A DNA stretch of 64,000 bases. It comes from Trichomonas vaginalis G3. Taxonomy: Eukaryota > Parabasalia > Trichomonadida > Trichomonadidae. The stretch spans positions 29,170,082 through 29,234,081 of the forward strand of contig NC_067207.1 of the NCBI RefSeq assembly GCF_026262505.1, in the 5' to 3' direction. A program made the position numbers and the translations under genes. Within the stretch, counting starts at the first letter, position 1. Each line of letters opens with the position of its first letter. Below, piece by piece: positions 19,786-29,553 of the stretch. The notes below the pieces were generated by a model. The model saw only the letters and a program-made list of their open reading frames with translations, did no database searches and was not told the DNA's origin.

Positions 19786-21369
19786 AAAAGGTACATTCAC
19801 TATTTTTGACAAAATTTTAAATTTTCATGGGGTTGTAAATCTTATAATAACTAGATGAATAAGGAATGAATCCCAGTATAATGTGCATCATTATATTAAA
19901 CACTATATGTAAGGCTAATGATTCTATTAACACTTATGAAGATCTATAGTATTTGAGCAGATAAATTTGATAATTTCCAAAACTCTTATATTTCAAAATT
20001 AAAGTGTGCGAATGCATTTAAATGAGAGCAAAAAGAGATTGATGCTGTTAAAACTAGGTGTTAATTTGCAATTATTTCGCATCACAAGAACTACCCAGTA
20101 AATTCGGCTATCTTTCTTTGCAATTATTCTCCATTATACCTATAATATAATGGTTAGGGTTTGAAGAAAAGTTACTAGAGAATTATTGACTTTTGAAATA
20201 ATGCAGAATTTTACTTGAAGAAATCATTAATTTATGAGTTCCAAATTGCTAAGCATGACGAAGGATCATTAAATTTGCTACAATTAAATACACTTATTGC
20301 AGAATTAAGATTTTTGAAATTAAAAGTTTGAAATATTGCCTTTTTGAATAAAAATTTAAATTTTATTATATAATCATGATAATATCTTATAGAAATTAAA
20401 AGAAAATATTTTAAACCATTCAAATATTTTGAATGTCTTATCAATTTAAAATATTAAAAGATAGCTTGATTTTATCATCATTAGTTGTTATCAAAGTTTT
20501 CTTCTTTTGATGAACAACAGTAAATGATTTGTTAATAGCTTGTCTTCCTTTTTCGCAGCAAAATCGAAAGTTATGATGATAATCTTGCTGTCAATTTTGA
20601 AACTCTCTGATTTACAAGTAAGCATTCCTTTGGAAAAGCAGTCCTATTATGATTCAAGATATTTTAAAGCCCCATTTCATACAATGCGCAGATCTATTCG
20701 AAATTGCAAGAACTCTCAAGAAAAATGCAGCAGCAAAGAAGATTCCATAGTTTCTAGCATCAAAAATTTACAACCTTAATACAACAGTTAAAGAGAAGCT
20801 CGAAAAGAAAATAATTAACCATAAAGCTGGAAACCATTCGATATCTACTATTGGATCTAATAAAAAGTTAATTATAACATATTTAACATGCTATTTGTTG
20901 ACTTTGTTCCATTATATTACCATATATATCTTTTTGAAATCTAAAATATTTTTACGATTTTAACCATGTGTTGTTGAAACCATATATCAATCTTAGCTAA
21001 AGTATAGTTTATGAGTCTGTCACCATCTAACGTATGAATTTTCAAAAATGTCAAATATGTTCATTTTTTCTGTAGATTCAGCCATAATTTCACGTAGTTA
21101 TACTATTCAACTATTATTTAATATTTTTATCGATTTAAATATATGATGAGATGCTTAGTTCTCCTGGAAATCGATTTTTAATCGCAATTTTAACTTTCCA
21201 AAAAAAATTCAAAAATAAAAATCCCTCTCAATTTTCTAAGTTTTCTAACTTGCCAAATCTCTAGCCAAATTTTTTTTGGCCCGTATAAATATTGTTAGGC
21301 ACTATATAGGGATGCTATTTATCCTATTTTCATCCCATTTTACTGTTATCGCCTAGTGAATGTACCTTT
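19786..21369. mobile_element. 1.58 kb AAAGGT-ended non-autonomous element, copy 1
   Basis: Starts AAAGGTACATTCACTA and ends TAGTGAATGTACCTTT, with a perfect 8-base target duplication ATCACAGA on both sides (19778-19785 and 21370-21377). An 8-base duplication fits hAT-type elements, but no transposase is encoded. Two short frames (70 and 79 codons) are not convincing genes. Copies 2 (57812-59393) and 3 (50124-51485) are very similar over their length. Confidence 0.85.
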
Positions 21370-22210
21370 ATCACAGATTTATAATCTCTAAAACACTTGT
21401 AAATAAATCATAAAATTGGAATGAAAATAAAAAGATCATTTTAATAGAAAGTTACTATGATATTTCAAGAAACATGAAAAATTTGGAAAATGAAAACAAA
21501 GTGGAATCATTTCAGTAGTTCTCAAGCTTCACTATTCCGTCAAAAATCTCAAGCAATTGAGAAATAATTGTTTCGATTTTAACTACTTATTCAATAATGT
21601 TTCATTGCAGTATTCAAATTTACATATATGCCTATTAAAGCAAGTGTTCGGCAACTTAACAAATCTTTCTATGAAATTTTAACCAAATCTAAAATTCCTT
21701 GGCCATTTTCTACATAAAAAAACAAGGTGTCATTCTTACGAATAAGAAGCACTAGTTATAACAATACGCATTCTTGCAATTAACTAAATTTTCCAATAAT
21801 ATTGGAACCGGCATTCGTTATCATGAGAGTTCCTAGGAAGATTAAGACATATGAATAGAAAATATGTTTTGATAAAGCAATTTACAGTAATAAAAATTTA
21901 TTTTTTTTTTCTCAAATATTTCAATAACTCGGTGATCTTGTGTACTAAGGCATTTTAGCTTTTATTCCATTAGCTGATGTAATGCTTCAATGAATGATGT
22001 GCTGATACCCAAATTTATAAAAAAATATTTTTAATTTTACAATAATATTGAGAATGCTTATGAGCCCCAGTAGAAACTATATCTAATAAATAGAATTGTC
22101 GTTTCCATTTAAATAATCATAACTCTAAATTTTCGTTTAAAAAATCACTTTGAAATAATTCAATTTTTTGAGAGTTAAAAACTTCCTTTGTCATATCACA
22201 AAAATTTAGA
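21370..22210. other. Intergenic, no feature seen
   Basis: AT-rich spacer between the transposon's target duplication and the methyltransferase gene. TCATATCAC near 22193 may be a loose initiator for that gene. Confidence 0.4.
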
Positions 22211-23053
22211 ATGCAGAATACAAATCAGACTGCACCAAATAGTTCTGCCGTAAGAACAGCTCTCTGGCGTGGATTGCATGGTCTTATCGACGCAAAACCA
22301 TTAGTAATCGAAGATTCTGTCGGTCTTCAACTTGCAAATCCTCAAGAAGGCTGGCAAGAACGTCCAGACATGAAGTTTACAAAGCCAGTTCGCGGCGCAA
22401 TGGTCGGTAGAGCAAGATTATTGGATGATTACGCAATTGAATGCTCCAAGAAAGGAATTCATCAATATGTTAGCCTTGGCGCTGGCTTAGATACATTAGC
22501 TCAAAGACTTGGCGATTCATTGAATATGCAAATCTTTGAAATTGATGAAGAACCTACATTAACTTGGAAAGAAGGAAGACTGAAAGAGCTCAACCTATCA
22601 AAGGCGTATCAGCATTTCGTACCAGTTAACTTCATCAAGTCATCTTGGTTCGATATTCTCAAGCAGTCCTCATTCAAATCAGATCAGCCCTCTCTTTTGA
22701 CATGCGTTGGTGTTACACTTTATCTCGATAACAACGCAGTCCACGAATTACTTAAGAACTCTGCAAACCTTGCAAAAGGCTCTAAAATTGTTATCGCATT
22801 TTATTTACCAAGCGAAGCTCTCACAGGCGAGGATTTGAAGATCTTCGAAATGTCAAAGAGAGGTGCTGCTTCTTCTGGAACACCATTTATCAGCTTTTTC
22901 ATGCCAAATGAAATCATCGAACTTGCTACAAAGTTTGGACTCCAGAATCCAACAATTATCAACCGCAATGATATGATTGAAAAGTATTTCAAGGACAGAC
23001 CAGATCAATTAATTCCAACTGATGGAGAATTCTTCTTGGTTGCAGATGTCTAA
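22211..23053 (+). CDS. SAM-dependent methyltransferase, leucine carboxyl methyltransferase-like family
   Basis: A 280-residue class I methyltransferase of the LCM/TIGR00027-like family, which is mostly bacterial. It transfers a methyl group from S-adenosylmethionine to an unknown acceptor. Visible: N-terminal SSAVRTALWRGL with Asp 27; RGAMVGRARLLDDY at about 61-74; motif I QYVSLGAGLDT at about 85-95, with Asp/Glu acidic residue in FEIDEE (109-114); and CVGVTLYLD in the middle, the family's post-motif. Full length for the family. The codon use is richer in C/G third positions than the surrounding DNA, like the expressed malic enzyme genes next door. Stop codon context TAAA. A bacterial origin by transfer is inference. 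Confidence 0.8.
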   Translation: MQNTNQTAPNSSAVRTALWRGLHGLIDAKPLVIEDSVGLQLANPQEGWQERPDMKFTKPVRGAMVGRARLLDDYAIECSKKGIHQYVSLGAGLDTLAQRLGDSLNMQIFEIDEEPTLTWKEGRLKELNLSKAYQHFVPVNFIKSSWFDILKQSSFKSDQPSLLTCVGVTLYLDNNAVHELLKNSANLAKGSKIVIAFYLPSEALTGEDLKIFEMSKRGAASSGTPFISFFMPNEIIELATKFGLQNPTIINRNDMIEKYFKDRPDQLIPTDGEFFLVADV

Positions 23054-23202
23054 ACAAAATAGAAATATAAAGCTTATAAATATTACATTTTTAGATCTTT
23101 TTCTCTTGATTTTGATGTTTTTTTGAAAAAATTGAACAATTTTTTTAATAGAGGATAGTTTAATTATTATTAATATTGAAATAACAAATGCTAGTTGAAA
23201 TT

Positions 23203-24399
23203 TCACTGGTTGATGCGTGCGACACCTGACTTGATGGCAGCTTCTGCAACTGCCTTAGAGACGGTCTCCTTGATGCGCTTGTCGAATGGGTTAGGAAGGA
23301 TGTAGTCTGCACTGAGTTCTTCGTCTGAGACGAGTGAAGCAATTGCGCGTGCTGCGGCGATGTTCATCTCGTTTGTGATGCGTGATGCGCGGACATCGAG
23401 TGCACCACGGAAGAGAGCTGGGAATGCGAGAACGTTGTTGATTTGGTTAGGGAAGTCTGAACGGCCTGTGCCAACAACGGCGGCACCAGCTGCCTTAGCT
23501 TCATCTGGCATGATCTCTGGGATTGGGTTTGCCATTGGGAAGACAATTGGCTTTTCGGCCATTGACTTGACCATCTCCTGTGTAAGTGTCTTTGGTGCAG
23601 AAACACCGATGAAAACATCGGCACCCTTGATGACTTCGGCGAGTGTGCCCTTCTTGAGGTCTGAGTTTGTGATCTCCGCCATCTCAACTTTGATGTCGTT
23701 CAAGCCGGAGCGGCCTTTGTAGATGGCACCTTGTCTGTCTGTGAGGATGACATTCTTTGGATTGACACCGACTGCGATGAGGAGCTTGATGATGGCGATA
23801 CCTGCTGCGCCTGCACCACTTGTGACAACCTTGATCTCTTCGATCTTCTTGCCGACAAGCTTGAGTGCGTTGAGGAGTGCGGCGAGTGTGACGATGGCTG
23901 TGCCGTGCTGGTCATCGTGGAAGATTGGGATGTCGCAGATCTCTTGGAGACGCTTCTCGATTTCGAAGCAGCGTGGTGCTGAGATGTCTTCGAGGTTGAC
24001 ACACCGAAGGAGCCTGCGAGGAGTGAGACAACTTGGACAATGTCGTCGACGTTCTTGGAGCGGACGCAGAGTGGGATGGCATCGACATCACCGAAACGCT
24101 TGAAGAGTAAAGCCTTGCCTTCCATGACTGGCACATGCCGGCTTCTGGTCCGATGTCGCCTAAGCCGAGAACTGCGGTACCATCGTAATGACAGCAACTG
24201 TGTTCCAGCGGCGTGTGAGGTTGTATGAGAGGTTAACGTTCTTCTGGATCTCGAGGCATGGCTGTGCAACGCCTGGTGAGTATGCGACGGAGAGATCTTC
24301 TTTGTCTTCAACTTGGCAGCGAACGACGGTCTCGATCTTGCCGCGCCATTCCTTGTGTGCTGCAACTGAGAGTGATGCGTAGTCTTTCTTGGTAGACAT
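23203..24399 (-). pseudogene. Malic enzyme copy A, frameshifted
   Basis: Copy of the intact gene at 27852-29048. Relative to that copy it has three small indels: loss of one G near 24185 (codon about 73), gain of two bases near 24132 (codon about 89), and loss of one base near 24001 (codon about 132). Their sum is zero, but a stop follows the first shift, so no full-length protein results. The rest of the sequence is almost identical to copies B and C. Either a very recent pseudogene or unresolved sequencing or assembly errors in one arm of an inverted repeat. Initiator TCATTTTT is kept at 24405-24412. Confidence 0.85.
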
Positions 24400-25193
24400 T
24401 TGCGAAAAATGATGTCAGCTCTCTCTCAATCGCCTTTTCTGGGTAAAGCGGTCATACTTTCTGAGAGTTCATTGAATGAAATTTTCTCTCTTCTCAATTT
24501 TATGAGCGGTTCATACAAATCAAAAATTTCCAAACGAAATCGGGCCAAAATTGTTTATCTACATGCATATTAGATGCAGAAATTTTTTTACAAAAATGTC
24601 AATGAAAAAAAATTTTCCCAATATTCCCCTTTTTCTCCTTCTCAATTTAACACTTTGAAAATTTGATATGAAAGTATGCTTTTAATATGAAGTACTAACA
24701 AGAAACAGTAGAATATCATATTAACCAAACTTTTATTTACTAATTTTTGATTTCGATTTCAAGAAATGATAAGAATATTGCATATGACTATGTCATTTTG
24801 TAAATAACATGAAGTACATGTAACAATTTTATGCGATTTTGATCAATGTATTATGCATATTCCGATCAAATTTGATTATCAACAAATCTTATATGCATAT
24901 ATTCTGAACACAGCTTTCACATATATACTTTATGCGAGAAATAAATGACAGCTGTTGGAACGGATGTCGTTTTTATTCATCTTATGTAAAAGAATACCTT
25001 GATTTAACCGTATTCACATAGTGAGATCATGGAAATGGAAGCATTAGGTGATATATTAGTCTGATATATGTATATTGTTAAATGATAATTAACAAAAATA
25101 AATAGAAATATAGAGTAATTTAAAGGATAGAATAATAATATTTAGTAATAAACAGTGTTATATAGTAAATGTTTTTCTTTTGATAGAAGTTTC

Positions 25194-25678
25194 TTAGTGG
25201 AAGTATGTTGCCTTGTGTGGGATCTCAGGGTTTGCGAGAATCTTTCCGCCTGCTGGAGCGCAGAATGCTGAGCTGCCGTCTTCGCTGAGGTGGACGCTGA
25301 TGCGTGCACGAGCTGGGACTGGCATGTTGTGTGGGCTCTTGAGTGTGAATTCCTCGCTGACAACTGTGTTTGGCTCGAAAGCAGAGAGGCGGAGCTCGAC
25401 TTCACCGATCTCTTCGTCACCACCGAAGAGATGCTTCTTGAAGAGAACGAGAACGAAGGATGAGCGAGCTGGATCGTTGTATCTGAACTCCCATGTCTTG
25501 TTTGGATGGTTCTTCTCGTTGAATTCGGCGCATGACCCATGAAGCTGCTTCTTGGACCAACACGTGCAACAAGTGTTGTCTTGCCGCTTGTATGGAAGCT
25601 GCCTGTGCTGACACCGTCAACGCGGATATATGCGTAGTTACCGCTGACCAATGGCATGTACTCGAAGTTGTTCATCAT
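25194..25678 (-). pseudogene. C2-like small protein, copy A, frameshifted
   Basis: Copy of the gene at 26572-27057 with one base missing near 25529 (GCCGCC in the intact copies is GCGCC here, transcript sense), which shifts the frame after about residue 45. Otherwise near-identical. Initiator TCATTTTT kept at 25693-25700. Confidence 0.8.
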
Positions 25679-25937
25679 ATCTTGCAATGCTAAAAATGAA
25701 GACCTACCATTCTCTCAATTTTTGAGAGGCTCTACAATCAAGTTTTGAGAAAAAATTAGGTCATTGTTTCTGATGCTTGATATTTTATTTTTTCATCATT
25801 GCAGCACTCACGGAGATGCGAAAGATTTATCGAATAACTCGAGAAAATCATAACCGAAATTTATTCATGAAAAAGAGTTTTGAGAGAGAAATACCCAATT
25901 TTTGATTGAAAACGATGATTTGCTGAGACATCAACTT

Positions 25938-26323
25938 TAACATGACCAAGTACTTGATTATGTTAGATATTTTATCAAGAAATAAACTCGTTTGTGATCG
26001 GACAGACCAAAATCAAAATCAAGCAAAATTTTCACCCCCCCTCCAAAATATCCTCAAGATAAATAGTTTACTATAATTTTCTAATAAAATTTTTATAAAA
26101 ATTGAGGTAAAGTGGGATAAATACATTGAAAAGATTTTGAAAGCGAAACTTATCGGAGACAAATCAACAATTTGGTTTTATTATTACAATTAGATATCAG
26201 AGAAATAAAGAAATATAAAATGCTGATTTTATATATTATTTGGTTTGGTCGATGAAAAATGCATCAAAATGTCTATTTATGAATAGAATGGAGGGCAATA
26301 TGATTAGTAATTCAAGTTGATGT
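25938..26323. other. Unique centre of the large inverted repeat
   Basis: Non-coding spacer of about 386 bases between the two arms. Positions 26020-26270 (251 bases) are absent from the matching centre at 52850-52974. The difference is bounded by the short repeat ATCAAAAT on both sides (26012-26019 and 26263-26270). Confidence 0.8.
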
Positions 26324-26550
26324 CTCAGCAAATCATCGTTTTCAATCAAAAATTGGGTATTTCTCTCTCAAAACTCTTTTTCATGAATAAATTTCGGTTA
26401 TGATTTTCTCGAGTTATTCGATAAATCTTTCGCATCTCCGTGAGTGCTGCAATGATGAAAAAATAAAATATCAAGCATCAGAAACAATGACCTAATTTTT
26501 TCTCAAAACTTGATTGTAGAGCCTCTCAAAAATTGAGAGAATGGTAGTCT

Positions 26551-26558
26551 TCATTTTT
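26551..26558 (+). promoter_or_regulatory. Trichomonad initiator of the C2-like gene
   Basis: TCATTTTT with the A at 26553; the ATG at 26572 is 19 bases on. The same box precedes the C2-like copies at 25693-25700 (minus), 52604-52611 (minus) and 53213-53220 (plus). Confidence 0.7.
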
Positions 26559-26571
26559 AGCATTGCAAGAT

Positions 26572-27057
26572 ATGATGAACAACTTCGAGTACATGCCATT
26601 GGTCAGCGGTAACTACGCATATATCCGCGTTGACGGTGTCAGCACAGGCAGCTTCCATACAAGCGGCAAGACAACACTTGTTGCACGTGTTGGTCCAAGA
26701 AGCAGCTTCATGGGTCATGCCGCCGAATTCAACGAGAAGAACCATCCAAACAAGACATGGGAGTTCAGATACAACGATCCAGCTCGCTCATCCTTCGTTC
26801 TCGTTCTCTTCAAGAAGCATCTCTTCGGTGGTGACGAAGAGATCGGTGAAGTCGAGCTCCGCCTCTCTGCTTTCGAGCCAAACACAGTTGTCAGCGAGGA
26901 ATTCACACTCAAGAGCCCACACAACATGCCAGTCCCAGCTCGTGCACGCATCAGCGTCCACCTCAGCGAAGACGGCAGCTCAGCATTCTGCGCTCCAGCA
27001 GGCGGAAAGATTCTCGCAAACCCTGAGATCCCACACAAGGCAACATACTTCCACTAA
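26572..27057 (+). CDS. C2-like small protein, copy B
   Basis: A 161-residue protein that looks like a single C2-type beta-sandwich: GNYAYIRVDGVSTGSF near the start, TTLVARVG, KTWEFRYNDPARSSFVLVLF, then EEIGEVELRLSAFEPNTV and ARISVHLSEDG. C2 domains bind membranes or proteins, often with Ca2+. The aspartate cluster of Ca2+-binding C2 domains is not obvious here, so a Ca2+-independent role is possible. The cellular role is unknown. The start was set at ATG 26572 because the initiator is at 26551-26558. It is head to head with copy A (ATG to ATG about 0.9 kb) and lies 795 bases upstream of malic enzyme copy B on the same strand. C-rich third codon positions suggest high expression. Confidence 0.7.
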   Translation: MMNNFEYMPLVSGNYAYIRVDGVSTGSFHTSGKTTLVARVGPRSSFMGHAAEFNEKNHPNKTWEFRYNDPARSSFVLVLFKKHLFGGDEEIGEVELRLSAFEPNTVVSEEFTLKSPHNMPVPARARISVHLSEDGSSAFCAPAGGKILANPEIPHKATYFH

Positions 27058-27838
27058 GAAACTTCTATCAAAAGAAAAACATTTACTATATAACACTGTT
27101 TATTACTAAATATTATTATTCTATCCTTTAAATTACTCTATATTTCTATTTATTTTTGTTAATTATCATTTAACAATATACATATATCAGACTAATATAT
27201 CACCTAATGCTTCCATTTCCATGATCTCACTATGTGAATACGGTTAAATCAAGGTATTCTTTTACATAAGATGAATAAAAACGACATCCGTTCCAACAGC
27301 TGTCATTTATTTCTCGCATAAAGTATATATGTGAAAGCTGTGTTCAGAATATATGCATATAAGATTTGTTGATAATCAAATTTGATCGGAATATGCATAA
27401 TACATTGATCAAAATCGCATAAAATTGTTACATGTACTTCATGTTATTTACAAAATGACATAGTCATATGCAATATTCTTATCATTTCTTGAAATCGAAA
27501 TCAAAAATTAGTAAATAAAAGTTTGGTTAATATGATATTCTACTGTTTCTTGTTAGTACTTCATATTAAAAGCATACTTTCATATCAAATTTTCAAAGTG
27601 TTAAATTGAGAAGGAGAAAAAGGGGAATATTGGGAAAATTTTTTTTCATTGACATTTTTGTAAAAAAATTTCTGCATCTAATATGCATGTAGATAAACAA
27701 TTTTGGCCCGATTTCGTTTGGAAATTTTTGATTTGTATGAACCGCTCATAAAATTGAGAAGAGAGAAAATTTCATTCAATGAACTCTCAGAAAGTATGAC
27801 CGCTTTACCCAGAAAAGGCGATTGAGAGAGAGCTGACA

Positions 27839-27846
27839 TCATTTTT
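27839..27846 (+). promoter_or_regulatory. Trichomonad initiator of malic enzyme copy B
   Basis: TCATTTTT with the A at 27841, 11 bases before the ATG at 27852, the usual spacing for trichomonad initiators. The same box is at 24405-24412 (minus, copy A) and 54501-54508 (copy C). Confidence 0.75.
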
Positions 27847-27851
27847 CGCAA

Positions 27852-29048
27852 ATGTCTACCAAGAAAGACTACGCATCACTCTCAGTTGCAGCACACAAGG
27901 AATGGCGCGGCAAGATCGAGACCGTCGTTCGCTGCCAAGTTGAAGACAAAGAAGATCTCTCCGTCGCATACTCACCAGGCGTTGCACAGCCATGCCTCGA
28001 GATCCAGAAGAACGTTAACCTCTCATACAACCTCACACGCCGCTGGAACACAGTTGCTGTCATTACCGATGGTACCGCAGTTCTCGGCTTAGGCGACATC
28101 GGACCAGAAGCCGGCATGCCAGTCATGGAAGGCAAGGCTTTACTCTTCAAGCGTTTCGGTGATGTCGATGCCATCCCACTCTGCGTCCGCTCCAAGAACG
28201 TCGACGACATTGTCCAAGTTGTCTCACTCCTCGCAGGCTCCTTCGGTGGTGTCAACCTCGAAGACATCTCAGCACCACGCTGCTTCGAAATCGAGAAGCG
28301 TCTCCAAGAGATCTGCGACATCCCAATCTTCCACGATGACCAGCACGGCACAGCCATCGTCACACTCGCCGCACTCCTCAACGCACTCAAGCTTGTCGGC
28401 AAGAAGATCGAAGAGATCAAGGTTGTCACAAGTGGTGCAGGCGCAGCAGGTATCGCCATCATCAAGCTCCTCATCGCAGTCGGTGTCAATCCAAAGAATG
28501 TCATCCTCACAGACAGACAAGGTGCCATCTACAAAGGCCGCTCCGGCTTGAACGACATCAAAGTTGAGATGGCGGAGATCACAAACTCAGACCTCAAGAA
28601 GGGCACACTCGCCGAAGTCATCAAGGGTGCCGATGTTTTCATCGGTGTTTCTGCACCAAAGACACTTACACAGGAGATGGTCAAGTCAATGGCCGAAAAG
28701 CCAATTGTCTTCCCAATGGCAAACCCAATCCCAGAGATCATGCCAGATGAAGCTAAGGCAGCTGGTGCCGCCGTTGTTGGCACAGGCCGTTCAGACTTCC
28801 CTAACCAAATCAACAACGTTCTCGCATTCCCAGCTCTCTTCCGTGGTGCACTCGATGTCCGCGCATCACGCATCACAAACGAGATGAACATCGCCGCAGC
28901 ACGCGCAATTGCTTCACTCGTCTCAGACGAAGAACTCAGTGCAGACTACATCCTTCCTAACCCATTCGACAAGCGCATCAAGGAGACCGTCTCTAAGGCA
29001 GTTGCAGAAGCTGCCATCAAGTCAGGTGTCGCACGCATCAACCAGTGA
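27852..29048 (+). CDS. Cytosolic-type malic enzyme (decarboxylating), copy B
   Basis: Oxidative decarboxylation of malate to pyruvate with NAD(P). This is the short bacterial-type form (398 residues), not the about 60 kDa eukaryotic form used in the hydrogenosome; there is no presequence, so the enzyme is expected in the cytosol. Visible: catalytic Tyr in SVAYSPGVA (Y40), Lys in MEGKALLFK (K95), metal ligands E137-D138 (NLEDIS) and D162-D163 (FHDDQHGTA), the nucleotide loop TSGAGAAGIA at about 193-202, and C-terminal PNPFDKR. In trichomonads a cytosolic malic enzyme of eubacterial type is known and supplies NADPH. Intact here. Codon use is C-rich, typical of highly expressed genes. Confidence 0.93.
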   Translation: MSTKKDYASLSVAAHKEWRGKIETVVRCQVEDKEDLSVAYSPGVAQPCLEIQKNVNLSYNLTRRWNTVAVITDGTAVLGLGDIGPEAGMPVMEGKALLFKRFGDVDAIPLCVRSKNVDDIVQVVSLLAGSFGGVNLEDISAPRCFEIEKRLQEICDIPIFHDDQHGTAIVTLAALLNALKLVGKKIEEIKVVTSGAGAAGIAIIKLLIAVGVNPKNVILTDRQGAIYKGRSGLNDIKVEMAEITNSDLKKGTLAEVIKGADVFIGVSAPKTLTQEMVKSMAEKPIVFPMANPIPEIMPDEAKAAGAAVVGTGRSDFPNQINNVLAFPALFRGALDVRASRITNEMNIAAARAIASLVSDEELSADYILPNPFDKRIKETVSKAVAEAAIKSGVARINQ

Positions 29049-29345
29049 AATTTCAACTAACATTTGTTATTTCAATATTAATAATAATTAAACTATCCTC
29101 TATTAAAAAAATTGTTCAATTTTTTCAAAAAAACATCAAAAGCTATGAGTATAAAGTATTAATTACATATGAACTTACCATAAAGATATCAGTGTATAAT
29201 CCATTTTTATAAAATCTGTGGAGTTAAATTTCCAAAAATCGAAATTTATTCTTGGAATCCATTATTGTAAAGGTATTTCGAATTTCTTAAAGTTATATAT
29301 GTGTCTTGCACTATTTTTAAACAAAAATACCTTTAACGAAATGTA

Positions 29346-29553
29346 AGTAGTAGGATATGACGGGTTTAGTGACTTTTTTGTTACATCTATATATAGACGA
29401 TGCATTAAAATATATTTATTTATAAATCATTAAAAAAATTAACATTAATTTTAAAATAATTTATTTTTTATCTTTTATAAAATAATCTATATATAGATGA
29501 TGTCAGATATTCCGCGATTAATTAAACATTGTTTAAATCCTGAATGGGTTAAA
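29346..29553 (+). repeat. Left terminal inverted repeat of Maverick 2
   Basis: About 208 bases, differing from the right repeat only by a few single-base run-length changes. Holds two TCTATATATAGA palindromes (about 29388 and 29486) and, after the second, ATGATG opening an inward reading frame. Confidence 0.92.

Larger units (their letters stand above)
23110..29141. repeat. Large inverted repeat, malic enzyme/C2 locus (arms about 2.8 kb)
   Basis: Arm 1 (23110-25937) is the inverted copy of arm 2 (26324-29141), around a unique spacer of about 386 bases. Each arm carries a C2-like gene nearest the centre, transcribed outward, then a malic enzyme gene on the same strand. Arm 1 has at least four small indels in coding sequence relative to arm 2, which is intact. 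A second, shorter version of the structure lies at 51486-54339 around its own centre. Confidence 0.92.

Noticed and set aside
20232-20444. 70-codon frame repeated in three copies (also 51026-51238, 58257-58469)
   Set aside because: It lies in the non-autonomous transposon; conservation follows from recent copying, and the product is low-complexity and not gene-like.
23700-24365. Ser/His/Arg-rich long frames antisense to or overlapping the malic enzyme genes (also 27869-28528, 28159-28551, 54531-55190)
   Set aside because: They are shadow frames of the C-rich malic enzyme coding sequence, with low-complexity composition and no initiator; the malic enzyme frame explains the region.
25213-25542. 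Frames of 107-159 codons overlapping the C2-like genes on either strand
   Set aside because: Repeated in every copy only because the DNA is repeated; the C2-like frame has the initiator and codon bias.
29341-29351. AGTA as a short target duplication of Maverick 2
   Set aside because: AGTA occurs by chance at both ends but is part of the AGTAGTAGG terminus on the left; the flanks themselves (AAATGTA and CAGTAAA) do not match.
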